64,000 bases of DNA, taken from Sipunculus nudus (taxonomy: Eukaryota; Annelida; Sipuncula; Golfingiida; Sipunculidae). Where the stretch lies: NCBI GenBank assembly GCA_026874595.1, contig CM049308.1, positions 50,536,624-50,600,623 on the forward strand. Reading direction: 5' to 3'. The translations under genes were made by a program, and so were the position numbers. Shown here piece after piece: positions 25,401-40,400 of the stretch; position 1 is the stretch's first letter; each line of letters opens with the position of its first letter. The notes under the pieces were generated by a model that had not been told where the DNA came from, ran no database searches, and worked only from the letters and a program-made list of their open reading frames with translations.

Positions 25401-28400
25401 AAGCTCTATATCAAGAAATATACGAGGTATTTAAATGACCTAAAATGGAGAGCAGAGTTTAAATGATTTGAGGTGAAGATAATTTATAACCTTTTTCATT
25501 TCAAAGTGAAACAGGTGCAGGTCTGGTGTATGAAAGAAGACAGGTGTTGACATCATATTTCTTGTTTATTTCTTGATGGAGCCTAAGCAACGGTTTTTTG
25601 CCCCTGGAACTGACTGATTCAGCATCAGCTGGTTGGGTTTGCTGTCTGCCACTGAATGTGGGTACAGCCTGCATAGTCTGTCCAGCTTCCAAATTAAATT
25701 AGCATCACTCTCAGTCTCAATCCCTCAAGGTTGATATCTGGCAGCTCCCCAAAGTAACAGACACTGAACCTGTTTAACCTTATGGAGGTAGATGGGTGTA
25801 CCAGGAAATTTACATCCCCAACAAGTATTTCAGTCCAGAAGTTCTTTGGTCATTGATACAAACAGGAAAAAACCTGTAAAATATTTAAAACTGAAGGTTT
25901 AAGGTACACAAGTAATATACTTTGCTTGTTTAAAATTCACGTTTGTCTGTATTTCTGGCATCTGAGTGCCCTTCCATAGTTTAAAGCATTTTAACATTTT
26001 GAACTGCTGATGTATATGTTTCACCTAATTGTGGCAGCATTATGGCCATGTAGAATTGTGCAGTACTTTGATCATGAAGCAGTTGTACCATCAGATGTAA
26101 TATCCCTTTCTACACAATTGGTTGTCATGACAGACTCCAGTCTATTTTAAATGTTTACTGCTCAGATCCTGTGTCAATTATGTCAGGTTTTGCTTCCTGT
26201 CATGTGAGCCGTGGTCTTCACAGGGATATGGTATTACTCTACAATATTTTTGTTTGGTGTTTATACACTTAAATGAATAAAACACCACAATCCCAAGTGA
26301 AGGAAGAACTCTGTTTTAAACTGCTATTTTGTACATTCTGCAGTTTTAAAGGCTTAAATCATCAGTAACAGATAAATAACAGAATAAAAAATGATTATTA
26401 TCATAATATTAATGCAATATAAATATAATTTTGTATCACAAATTGGATATTCAAATTTACAAATAATATTTTAAAAATGAATGTTGGTTGTAATTCTTTT
26501 GAAGAAAAAAATAAATGAAAGAGAATTTTGGTTAAATATATGATATGTTATCTTTGTAGTACTTTATATATAAAAAATATGATAAAAGATTTAAACTGAG
26601 TTTGACCTTTCATTCTGTGAAGTGTCAGTACATTTGCCTCTTAGTCAGAATTTTCAAGAATTTTGAGAGAAGACTGGTGAATGTTGTAGAGGATTTAGAT
26701 CAGTCCTTCTTTCACTGCAGTCTCTGTCTGACCTTCTTCCTGGTGTTCTGTAGTTCAGCAGTAGCAGCATCAATAACAGTCAGGCTGGTTCAGCAGCTGC
26801 CTGCACTGTATCAGGAAGCTGTCAGTCTGTCTGCTCTCAGTATTGTTTGTCAACAAATCCCATTGATGCTCAGCTCACATGGTTGCTCAGCTTGCTGCTT
26901 CAGTCCTGTTGCAGCATGCAGTTTGACCTCGATATTGGAAATGCAACTAAAATTATCTGTTACACTATGCCAGGCATTAAATTTCTGTTTGCATGCACAG
27001 ATATTCAGGAAATGAACTCAATTTTGAATCAGGAATATTTGTCTTGGAAGAATCTCCAAAGACCATGCAATGGTACAGAGCACTATGGACAAAAGAACCT
27101 TAGAATATTTGATAAATAGTGAATATTGTGATATGCTGATATTTTGGAACTGTTGCATCTGGTCTTATTGTATTCAGGATGTTATATTCATCATGAGTTT
27201 CCTAAAAACACGCAGTTTATGGAAACAGAAGTATTAAACATATCCTGCATTTATAACTTAATTCATATAAAAATATAATTGTTGCTTTTAGTGCATAATA
27301 ATTATTTTCTTAAAATAATATTCACAAGATGAATGTTTTTAGACATACAAGACTTTCTTAATATTTTCACATAAACAAGCAGCATATTTGCTCCTTTTCC
27401 ATTCTCTGACCCCAACTCATTATCTCAGACAGGGGGATTACAGCATTACATTTATTATGGTCTTTATTTCCCTTTTTTACTGTGCCTGCAGCAGTAACTA
27501 CATTCCAAGATGCTGATTGGTACTGCAGGCAGCAGTTAAATTGGACAAAAATGCTGAAAAACAAATTTGCTCAGGCTTAGCTTATTTTCATATGTTTTTT
27601 TTTACGTTTCTTTTCTCTGTTGTTGTCTGACAGGAAATGACCTGGTCCTGTTCTCTTTGTTCAGTTTCTTCAGCCTCACATTTCTTCAGATGAGTGAAAG
27701 TATTTCAAGGTCAGAAAGGTCACATCATATCAGCCATCTGTTGTGTTGGGGTTGGTTTTGGCACATGAGAGGGATTTTGTTAGGGATCAGGGCCAGGTTC
27801 TCCCCCCTGAGGTTTAAACATAAAGACATTTCTGTGTTTAGAAAGATATGGAAGGTAATATGTAATAGTTTGGTATGGTGTCACAATTAAAAGCTGCTGT
27901 ATCATAAATTTCATATTTCAGCCTACAGTGGCTTAAGGAGAGTAATTTGAATATTATAGTTATTGGTGTGGTGGATTATTGCACAATTTATGGTTGTCAT
28001 AAATTCTTAAACAAAGCAGCATAACGTGGTTGTCTGTTTTATATTGAAATTGCAATTCAGCTTGTAGCTTAATGGAGCTTATGTGTTCATAATTGCTAGA
28101 TGTTTTGTCTGTGTTGTAATACAGTTAGGAATTATTGATGGATTTCAATGAGATATTGTGAAAAAATGATCATTTGGGTGGTGAGTACTACAGAAAAGTG
28201 GTGTTGTCCTTGAGTTAAGATTCAGAATGTCTTGTATCTGTTTCTGAAAATATAATTGTGCATACACTGTATCAAAAATATTAATTCTTGTCTCATTGAA
28301 ATTTCATCGAGGGCTTGTGGCAGCAACGAAGAATGCCTGGCTAAGGACTTTGAATAAAGATTTCAGTTATCCCTTGAAATAATGTCAACAGTACTGAGAA

Positions 28401-31400
28401 ATAGTTCTTTTGTTTGAAATGAAAGCTTTATAAATGATTATCTCCACAAAACAAGGTTATTACCAGAATTTGTTGTTTGTCAGCAGAGACTATACTTAGA
28501 AGCTTGTGAGATATTTGGTCCTGCCATCAAAAAGAATCCATTCTGCTTTGCTGTGTATACAGATGCAGATATATAGATTGACTGAAGCTTTGGTAATGTT
28601 TAGGAAGGTCTACTTTATTACTTAAACCTTGGATATCACGGTTTTATGATTGCTATGTTTTTGAGGAGAAACATTCCAGGTCTGCTGAGGTCCGTGATCT
28701 CCTTGTCACTGAGGAGACACATGAGCTCTTAATGTCCTCATTAAGTAGGATATAACACCTCTCAGACCTGTTGAACTCAGCACAGAAGGAAACCAGTCTA
28801 ACAGGTGTAGCCTCCAAACCACAAGGGAAATATAGGAAACCTGAAAAAGTTTATGATCATGTAAAACTGCATGCGATAAATTTTATCTGAATTCTGAACC
28901 TGTGTACATACATTTAGTTCTACAGAAAACACAAATTTCTTAGTAATAGTTGCACTTTGTATGCAAATAAATATTACATGGACAGTATTTGATTGTCTGA
29001 AATTCTTTCAGACATTGATCTGGCAGTAAAGTTTTAGTCATAAAGTTTGCTTATCTCTTTCTAGTATGTTTATTTTGTTATCAATAAAAAAGTTCAGTTA
29101 ATTAATCTTGGTAATTTATTTTTCAGTCAACCTTTTTTTTACAAACCTGACTTAGACTATATATAACTCTTATACCTGTGGGCACATAATGCAAAATATT
29201 CATATGCAACATATTATCATACAGGTCAGATTGTTTGGTTTTTATTAAATTCATGTCAAGAAATAGTGCCACCTGGTTTTGCTAGAGTGCACTGAACAGA
29301 GCACAAATACATCCACAAATGCTGGATGTGTCAATGAAAAACAAATATTGTAATAACGTCACTTTTATTCTGATATAGAACTTGTCTGCAACCTGACTTC
29401 AGAACTCTTTTTTGTTTTGTTTTATGAACAGTTGCTCTGTTATGGTAGTTATGAGTGAGAAATGCCATTTATTAGAAAATTGTAAACCTACCTGGAACTA
29501 CAACTTGGCCATTCTGAATCATTTCTGCTAGGTTCATAATACCCATCAAGTTTGTGAAATTCCATCACATACTTGTCAGTACTGGTGACAGACAAACAAA
29601 CACTAATGGGAACATTGCCTCCTTGGCAGAGGAAACAAAATTGGTTGATTATTTGTAGTAACATATTTAATATCAGGGATAGATTATTGATGGTTAAGAC
29701 ATAGACACCTGCAGACACACTTAATGTTCTGTCCAAGTAGCTAGGTGTGTGCTCTCACTGGCCACATGCTGCCTGCAAGGTGTTTATGGTCTACTTTAGT
29801 GTCATACTGCCAGTATTAAAGAGGTGATTGCTCCATGAGATGCAGTCTTTGGGATAAGCACAGGGGAATTCATGGCATTTAGTGACAAAAATGGAAGACC
29901 TCTTTAGCAAAGTGCATACAGTGAAACCTTCCAATTATGAATGCTGTTTCGCCCTTGATGTTGTACATAATAGAGAGGTGTCTGTATTTGAGAGGTAACC
30001 GGTATCTATCTACTTATCAGGGGAACACCTCAAATGTTCATATTAGAGAAGTGTCTGTATTTGAGAGGTAATAGTTATCTATATACATATCAGGAGAACA
30101 CCTCAAATGTTCAAAATAGAGAGGTGTCTGTAAAAGAGAGGTTACAGGTATCTATTTATTTATCAGGGGAACATAAATTGTTCATAATAGAGAGGTTTCT
30201 GTATTTGAGAGGTTTGAGATACCTGTCTACTAATCAGGGGAACATCCTAGGTGCCCAGAATAGAGAGGTGCCACTAATTAATGGAATGTTTCTCTGTGTA
30301 TTTATGATAAGCTACAATTAAGGTTTCTTTCCCTGTGTATTTATAATTAGCTACAGTTAAGGTTTCATTTATTGTCTGTGCATACAAAACTCAGATAACA
30401 GGGATATCAGTCCATGCTGACTCTTTTCCTCAAAAAATAAAAAAAGAGCTTTTTTTTTCTTGGGTCAGGCACAGGGAGTTGATTTCCATGAAATTGTATG
30501 TGGGTATGTGTGTGTGTGGATTGCGCTGTGAGTCTGACCATCAGAGAATTGGCGCTATATAAATACTATATTATTATTATTATTATTAGCTTATTCAGGA
30601 ATATAAGCCTTCTAGGACACTACATTCAGAAGACTTTTCAGCTCTTTGTTCCTAGATTGCATAATGCATATGGGTGTAGATCATTCACCAGATCTGCACC
30701 AGTCACATGGATTCCCCCCCCCCCTTGCTATCTCAGAATTTCAGCCTCTCTTGCATCTTTCAAGAAGAGCCTGAAAACTTACTTGTTTCAAGACTTGTAA
30801 AGTGCATAGAAATGAATATGATAATTGTGCTCTAGAAATGAACTGTATATACATACATGCATACATATTGCCTGATAATTATAGTGATTCAAATGAAAAA
30901 ATAGAATTTGATCAGAAATGTATCATGTGTGCTCATATACTATGGACGAGATATTTTACTGTGATGATTGCTCTTTTCTTTGTGGCGTGGTGACAATGCA
31001 TGGAGGTGTATTACTACAGAGTTTATCTACAGTGTTAGTATGAGCCTGGAAAAGGAAATGGTCTTTGTTGGTGCCGACTAGGTAAAGCATGAACTAGAAG
31101 CAGACAGGACTGGTGCTCAGCTGTAGCAGCACTCAGGCCAGCACAGACCACCTTCCTTTGTTGCTGTAGCAGATGATGATGACAACATACACCCCACGTG
31201 GAGGATACATGCTGTTAACTGTTGATGGTGCTGGCTGGGAATGAGTCACTCCAGTAAAACCATCTCTCCTCCACATTAACAGCAAGGCCTATCAGCCTAA
31301 TATGTCAGCCCCAGTTCTTGTCTCAGTTTATCTATTGGATGGGTGCATATCAGGTTCATATTAGACCCCAATAAATTATGACCTGGTAAAAGACCTCTGC

Positions 31401-34400
31401 TGCATTATAGAGGCTGCACCAGTTAAAAAGACTGGTGTCCATCTTTATATAGATAATGACTGGTGGTAGAGTATGAGAGCAGACTATTAACCTGGTCACT
31501 TATAAACTGTGAAGAATGAGATGTAGAGTGTTTATTTTTACCTCCCACATAACTAAAATACAGAGAGTTATTACACCTTGTAAACTGATTTGTTTACATC
31601 ATGATCAATTGTCAGATTTTCTTTGCTGCTGCTCCAAAGTTAGGAGACAAAACCAGAGATCCACCAGATCCTTCCTGAGCTGAACCTTGAGACCAGTGTC
31701 AAAGAAACTGGAAAAAAATTCCCACAACATTCCTGTTCCTGTATTTACATTTTAAGCCTGGTCCCTGTTAGACCACCCATGCTGGTGCAGTATCATGGTT
31801 TCCTTGAGCCTTTGATTAGGGGTGCCAGATAGGTTATATTATTAGAAAGGTGTTCCAGTGGAAAACTGTTTTAGAACTCCAACTGTATTTTAATAGAAAA
31901 AAAAATTTGTATTTCATGAATAGTTGTCAGGTTTGTGAAAATTTAGTGTATGATTTTCTTAGTAATGACTCTTCATACACACAAACAAAAGCAACCAAAC
32001 ATGCTTGTGAATGTACCCATATTGTTTACTGAGATAATAATTATGATATTAAAGGAAGGGTCGTCCATAAACAGTGCATAAATCATAACCATTTGACCTA
32101 GAATCTTGATATCCAGAGATGTCCATGAAAAATCTCCTTGGAAGCTTGAAATTAGGTCTCTGTTACCCATATCCTCGAAACTTTGGGGCTTTTATATACC
32201 CCCCAGAATAATTACAAATTTGAAATTAAAGCTCCAGTATCTGGATAAATAATGCATTGATCACCAAGATATTTTCCATGCATATTGATCATGGAGTGTT
32301 TCATCAGTTCCTGTAGACTGGTGGGGCCACCTTATTTTTTTAAATTTTTTACACATTTTTTTCTCTTTTTTTAAGAACTTCAAATGGAATCATATGGCTG
32401 TTTATAGGGGCACAAACTGTAAATGTTTGACCTGGAAACCTCTAACTGTGCATCCAGGGAGTTCCTAGGCAAATCTCCTTGGAAACCTGAATTAAGGTCA
32501 TGGTGACCTTAATTTTGCGAATAACTGGCCGAAAACATGAATTTCCAGCACCCATTGAGTCAGATTGGGTATAAATTGTATCCATTTTGTGTAGAATCTT
32601 AACTTGAATTTAAGGGAGGTCCATATCAAATCTTCTTTGAAACCAGAAGTGAGGTCACTGTGACTGCTATCCTCCGAGCTATGGTGCTTGTAAGTATACC
32701 CCCAGAATAATTTAAAGTTTGATACAAAGCTCCTGTATCTGAATAAATAATGCAGTGATTGCCCTGATATTTTCCATGCGTATTAGTCATGGAGTGTTTC
32801 ATCAGTTCCTGCTGACTGGTGGCGCCACCTTATTTTTTTTTTCAAATTTTTCTTTATTTTTGAGACCTTCAAATGAAGCGGTCTGGCTGTTAATAGGGTA
32901 CAAACCATAACTGTTAGACCTAGAAATTTCTAATTTTAATTTACATCCAGGGAGGTCCGAGGCAGATCTCCCTTGAAACCTAAAATTATGTAATGGTGAC
33001 CTTTATTTTGCGAATTAGGGGAGAAAACATGATTTTTAACCAACTAGTGAGTCAGATGGGGCACAAATTGAATCCATTTGACCTTGAATCCGCATACATG
33101 ACTTTCAGAAAAGTCCATAAAAAATCTCCTTGGAAACCTGAAATAATGTCACTGTGACCTATTTTCTGCAAGCTGTGTGAAAGAACATGATTTTAACACT
33201 CTATAAGTCAGACTGCAACAAATGGTAGCAGCTGGATGTAGAATAAGGTCACTGTAATCTATATCTAAGGTCTTTTGGCAAAATGCATGATGAAACATGG
33301 GAGTCATTTTACCCAGTGGTCAAGGCTCCTTGAATTCAGCTGAGCATCTTGTTTTGTGGATATTTGCGTGACTTACTGAAACTGTTTAATCCTGTGGCAC
33401 ATTTTATTGATCGTGTGTACATGTTTGTGTCTTTCCAGGATGATATGGGATTGATACCCCGAGTCTGTGAGGTACGTACCACCAGATGTACCACTTATAT
33501 ATTGATCACATAATACACAGTCATACCTCATGTATAGTTACTCTTTAAATACGGTCACACCTTCATAACAGTCTCATCATAAATACAGTCACTTTCAAAA
33601 CAGCTATACCTTAAATGCATTCAAACTTTTAATACCTCATACATTTAATACTTTCATTCCTTAATAACAGTCACATCTTAAATACAGTGACACTATGGTT
33701 ACAGTCACATCTTCAATATGGTTACATCTCAATAAATGTCACACCTTAATTAAAGCCAAACATTAAATGCAGCTATACCTTAATTACAGTCATACCTTAA
33801 ATACAGTTAGAACTAGTCAAGTTTTTAATACATAGTCAAATACTTACTCAGATCTTTAATACAATCACTTGTGGAGTATGGTCACATCTTGAAATGAAAA
33901 TTATCTTCAGGTTTTTTGGAAATAAAACAAAAATAATAACATAACCACCACTCTTTGCATCTGCTGCTGATTTGTCAAGACTTGGGAGAAAGGAATTATT
34001 TGAGTCTGCCTTTCAGGATATTTGATAATAATCACGATCTGTGTTTACCTGCACTACTTCTTGGCTGACAACCAGTCTCTATCAGGACTGTGCTGGGCCA
34101 GCTGCTGAGTATGAGAATGCAAAACCAACTGCTGAGACAGCCACACAGGATGCTTAATCAGATTAATAACAATCTGTGTGTGATTGAGGAGGAATGTGAC
34201 ATAAAACCATACCTATCATGCCTGTGGTACAGTTCATGTACATTCAAATGTTATACATGCTATGATATGTTAAATTTAATATAGAATCTTTAAGATAGAT
34301 TTATTAAAAGTTGCATGCATGTTTTTTATCTTAAAAGAAAATGGTGGATAACATTTTAGCTGTTTATGTTTAATCTTATATGTTCCTATATTAATTTGAT

Positions 34401-37400
34401 TCTCTATATATTTCCATAAAGAGAAAACCTGGAATAACCAAACTGAGAACTAGATCTTAGTAAATCATTTCTTTTGATTCACCACAGATGACACTGTATA
34501 TTATTATAACATTATATGTCATCAATGTCAGATTCCTGTGATGTTGCATGGGAGAGTTGCTTCATGAAGGCCTTTCATCAGCTCATTTTCTGTGTTTCTG
34601 TAGGGTTTGTTTGGTAGGATGGATGACGAGGACACCCTGGGTATAGATGACAGGGAGAAGCTGTCCTACAGGATCTCAGTCAGGTATGATAACCTTATAA
34701 ACCAGTACTGTTGACCAGCTCTCTAGTTATGTGTCCTTCATCAAACAAAGATGGATAAGAGGCACATTCAAAGATTTTAGATAGTCAGCTGTCCATCAAA
34801 ATATGATCTCTCCAAAACAGACATTTGACCAGGTTCACAGTCACCTGTGTATCATATGGAATATGATTTCACATTGACCACTACGAATAAATTATTCCTT
34901 TGTCTCATTTATAGTTATTGTAAAAACCATACTAATAAAATGCAGTGTTGGTTCTCAAGTCAAACCTGTCTAAGTCCAAGTAAAAATCCTGGGCTATGCC
35001 AGTCAACACTGTCTGAGTCTTAGTACAAGTCCTGGCTCACACAAGTCAACACTGTCTGAATCCAAGTTCAAGTTCTGGCCCATTCAAGTCAGCACTGTCT
35101 GAGTCTTAGTACAAGTTCTGGCCCACACAAGTCAACACTGTCTGAGTCCAAGTACAAGTCCTGGCCCACACCAGTCAAGTCCAAGTCTTATTCCTTTAGT
35201 TTCAAGTCCACCTTGTTTGAGCCTTTCAGAAATGGATTTCAAGTCTGGACCAGAGTCTGATTATTGTCAATAAAAGACACAAGTTATATACTTATTTCTC
35301 AAGTCCTTACCTCTGAGCCTGAGTAAGGATCTGTGTCAAGAACAGCTAAGTCCAAGTACGAGTCTGTTCCCTGAAAAAGGTGGACTTGGGTCTAGAGTCC
35401 AAATCTTGACTTGAGTCCGGCATTCCTTATTAGAGTTTGCAGGTACAGTATTACTTTTTGTACATTTTGTGTTATGGATTCACTTTAGTCAATTTGATGT
35501 GATTGTGACAGAGGAAAATCCTCTTGGTGCATTCATTTGATCTAGGGTCAAATTAAATTGTTAAATTTATTGAACATGTGATTGCTTATGTGCAACTCGG
35601 AAATGTGTATATTAAAATGAATAACAAACTGTGTAAGACACTGAATTTTGTTCATTCAGGTGCACTTAACTTTAGTTGTGTCAGCTGGCATCTGCACTCA
35701 CCGTTTCTATTCAGTGTGCTGATTTCCTTGCACTCAATCATTTCCATGTGACAGGGGGTTTGTTAGGGAGGGATAGGGTTTGGTGCATTAAGCAGCTCAG
35801 GCATGGAGGTTATACAGCCCCCTGGGGTGCCAGCCCACCCTCCCCTCTGTACCTGTGGATCACTCCCAACCTTCTGTACATAACATCTTGCAATAATAAC
35901 ACCCCAGATAGCCATAAATCATGCCCCTTTGACACCTGACTACAGTCATTGCCTGGACTGCCTTAGTTAGGAACAAACCTCACTACCTACAATAGTTCAC
36001 AGCTGTCACTGGTACTGTTACAGAAATAACAAGGCCCTTCACCACCATGAAACACCAATACAGAGATCTAGAATATTTTAATGAGTGACATTTCCCATGT
36101 TTCACTCAAATACAGTTTCTTGGGAGAGTGGTGATTAGATATCAGAGGTTTTATTTTTGTTGCTAGATATGTTTGCATTTTGTACATGAATTATCTTGTT
36201 TTTTTTTTCAAATAAACACACAAAAGTAATGAAAAAGAAAAAATTTCAAATTTTATTTTAGATGTTGTAATAGAATTACCCTGTCATTTTGCTTTCAGTC
36301 TTTTTAATTCTGTAGCCTTATTTCAATTTTTCAACAATCCATTGTCTTATATTTCTCTGGTTGCAGAGGGCAGTGTAAAATTCCAATCATTCAGTTTTGA
36401 TGCATTACCATATTATTGCCAAATGTTTGAATTTAAACACTTGTACCTTTAATACAGTCATACCTTAAATTACAGTCATACATTTACAGTCTCGCCTTTA
36501 CTATGGTCAGAAATTAATTACATCAGACTTAACTTTAATATTTGTTCAGGATATGCTTTGAAAGTTTCTCTTGAAACTTTTTTTTTGTTTATTATGTTCT
36601 TCAGTTTCTTTGAGATATACAATGAACGTGTGCGTGATCTCCTGCGATCTCCATTGTCAAGACAATCAGAAAAATACACGCTCAAAGTCCGGGAACATCC
36701 CAAGGAGGGACCCTATGTACAAGGTAAGATTGTATGAGGTGAGATAATCCTATAAATTGTGTATTTTTGAGTCTCAGCTTTTTGTTTAATATAACATGCA
36801 CCTCTTTAAAAAAAGTCTGTTCCTCTTGTAGCTTGAATAGCACAACTTTGTCTTTTGATTAAGGGACATAGAGAACCAGATGTATGGGATAAATAAATGA
36901 TTTCAGTTAGGAGCATCTTCTTTGAATCATTCTCTCAGAATCATGTCACCATAGGCAACGCAGTTCTGAATTTTATGATCAAGACTGATATTCCTAGAAA
37001 TTTGGATATCAGAATAATATTGTCATTTTGCTGCACTCTGTATAGTTAATACTTAATTTTGTGTAAGGGTGCAGTGAAGGTTTCAATTGTTGTGATATCT
37101 GTGCAATTACATGGCCACTAAACAGAGTGAATAGCAGGACTAGCTACCCATGCTGGGACATTAACCTGTGACTGTCAGCAGGAGATTTGTATAATAACGT
37201 GATCGCTTACTGGGATATTCTATATCAAAACCAAGGACAGAGGATCACTACATGTTGCCTGGATTTATAGCTGCAGTATTGGTAGCTGCTAACATATAAC
37301 TTAAATATACTAACTAGGACAGCAGAGACCCTCATAGAAAATATCTTTTTATGGTTAAGATAGTGTGTTATGGGTAAAAGGACTTGAGAGATGCACAATA

Positions 37401-40400
37401 AAAATTTAATTAATTTTTCTTGTGATGTATATTCCTTAATTGAGAGACTTAATTTGAATGAATGTGGTGTTCTTTTCAGATCTTTCTCAGCATTTGGTGC
37501 GGGACCACCAGAATGTGCTCAAGTTCATCAACAGGGGTAATGAGAGCAGGTGAGTACAACTATCACACTCACACAATGTTATCTTACCTCTGTAGATGGG
37601 TGAGTGTGACCACAATGCCCTGGTGTTAAAAACTACATGGACACTATAGGAATGTTTTGAGCATTAGATGAATGGAATGGATTATAGTTAACTTTGTTCT
37701 TATTTATTTGTTACTGTAGCACCAATTTATTTTAAATTTGCTAAAGATGAAATATACTTTGTGAACAAACTACGTTGAAGCTGTGCATTTTCATTTTTTT
37801 TCTGAGCAAAAATATAAGGATATATCTGACTGCAGACAGGACAATGTAGCTGTCATTACATAAGTCATACAATTACAGGATATAACAGACATTATGTTTG
37901 ATCATTTGATTATAATTTGATTGTTCTTATAATTAGTTCCAGACAGTATGAGGGAGGACTACTAAAATGGTCTTATTCATTCCTCTAGGCCTTTGTCCTG
38001 TATTTTAATACGGCAGTTTTTTTTCCCCAGACTCAGAGACTCCATGAAAAGGAAATGATTCTGTGTCATTAGTATGTTTTAAAAGAATATCTACAGAATA
38101 TGGAGTATGTCTAATGTAGCAACTTGGACCAACCATATCTGCAATATGACTAGTATGAACATAATAAAATGCATCCATTTCTCATTACATATGTATCAGC
38201 TTATCAGATGTCAGTGGCATGAGGACAGTCAGTGTCTGCACAGGCTCAGTCTGGTATACTTATACATGTCTGAGTGACCTGTGCTGTAATAAAACTACAC
38301 TGAATGACCACTCCATGCTTACCAGGGAGCCACATGATACAACCACACACAGACATCTCTAACAGTGTCCACATCATAAACCACATGTGGTTGACAGAAA
38401 TTCATCCAGTACTTATAGATCCTGTCTTACATTTCAAGATCCTTAATATTTTATACATTACATATACAGGACTATTCTGTCAGTTTTGCTAAATTATTGA
38501 TTGATAAAAAATATCAAGATTACCTTGTCAGAGTCAGTGTGTTGAAGTAGACATTAGACCACGTGAAAGTTACAGTGTCTTTAATCAGACATTAAACCAT
38601 GTAAAAGTTGCATCATGTTCAATAAGACATTAAACCACATGAAAGGTACAGTGTTTTTAATCAGACATTAGACCATTGGGAAAGTTATAGTGTGTTTAAG
38701 CAGACATCAAGGAAGAAGGGAAGATTCTGTGTATTGAATTCAAAGGTAGACTAGAAGAAAGTTTGTTATTGAAAGAGACCAGGAGACTTGTCAGATGTTA
38801 TGTTTTAATTAATATGTCTGCCTTATTTCCAGAACAACAGCAGCCACACACATGCATGAGACCAGTAGCAGAAGTCACGCAATTTTCACAATCAGATTCA
38901 CACAGGTAAGTGTGCATTCAGTGTAATGGTCAGTACTTATAGTATATCTGTATCACTCATTGAAGGGTCAAGGATGGCGACATGCATGTACATACACCAA
39001 AGGTTTATAACCTGTTACAGTTTAAACCAGCTTAACTCTACTCAGGTGTCGCTCATGTTTTTCATGTCATTGTGAGGAGGTGATTGTGAACAAAATATAC
39101 AACTATAGATATATAGAACAGTTTTATATGGCTTCATTACGGCTAAACAACTAAACTCTTGAATCCTTCAGATATATGATTTAGTGAGGATTTGATGGCC
39201 TTAACAAAGAAAAAAACTGGAGTGTTTGTAGAACTTTTTCCATGATACATAATGAGCACTTGATTCTCGTAAAGGGAAGAAAAACATCAATTGGCCTGAA
39301 CAACCAACTGAAAATCTGTATAACACCTGTATACATATGGGTGTATTTAAGAGTATTTATAATTTAGGTTATTTGTATTGTATTTAACAGCTCACCTGTG
39401 TGACCTTTTGTTCTCTACATTTTCCCCTTATCAGGTAGCATATTTGCTTAGCCAGGTATTTAGTAAATGATCAACACCATTTGGCTAAATCATGTACAGA
39501 TATATTGAAAAGAAGAATAAACATAAAACAATTTTTTTTGTTCGTATTGAGGATGATTTCAACTTAAGGTGAATGATTTATGAATGTAAGGCCAAAAAAA
39601 AAAGAAGGTATGGTTTTAAGGCACTGCCCGTGTCAATTTACAGGTGATACAGTGGTCTCGGTGACCATCAGAAATTTTTATTTTGAATTTCATCTTTCAA
39701 GAAGATAATACAATTTTGATAAGATTTCCTTTGTTATATAGTGCTTTTACCTGTTTAGCAATAAAACTTCTGTTATTATCATGCTTTTCCCTGATCATAT
39801 GACATTTTTATTGAAACATAAAAAAATAAGGTAAAACAAAAATTGCCCGCCCACATTGATTTTTTGAAAAAAAAAGTGCCTGAGAACCATCCCTTTTTTT
39901 TGCCTAAATTTAACTCTTTTTTTATAAATGAAAAGAGAAATATTACCACACTATTGAGTAAATGACCACAGATTTGATCAGGTCAGTGGGCGTGCTTGTG
40001 AAATAAAGTAAACAGGTGTAACATGCCTGTCCCATCCACACCTGTAAACACTTAACAGACGACCATGTTCAAGTGGATACATACACAGTACAGGATCTTA
40101 TTGGCTCACCGGTTCCACTAATACTGAGTAGCTTACAAGTTTTTTGGTCATCGAGACCAATGTCTTAAACCCACAGGAATGTAACATTAACAATGTTTTA
40201 TTGGCTCAGTATAGGAGCCCTTGATTTACACCTGTGGGTCATTAGGTACGGCTTTACCTGTAATTTCATTAAGTGTACAGTGATAGATACAGCAATCCTG
40301 GCACCAAACCTGACAAGTCAATATGTAGTCTATAAGCTACACACTTACAAATGTGTATGCACCCTTATTTACATACAGCTTTTTTGGTTCTCTGCAGAGC

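Larger units (their letters stand above)
22411..33438 (+). other. 11.0-kb intron a-b
   Basis: Largest intron seen. It contains poly-C at 24967-24978 and poly-A at 24998-25012, a 73-bp minisatellite, a LINE relic with a neighbouring (TTA)n tail, and duplicated repeat blocks from about 32050 to 33350 that stop about 90 bp before the microexon at 33439. The remaining sequence, including open stretches at 26602-27015 and 27567-27890, shows no recognisable coding. Confidence 0.8.

Noticed and set aside
26602-27015. 137-codon + strand open stretch, among the longest in the window outside known repeats
   Set aside because: No recognisable domain, Cys/Ser/Leu-rich composition of chance translation, no splice context, and it lies inside the large intron.
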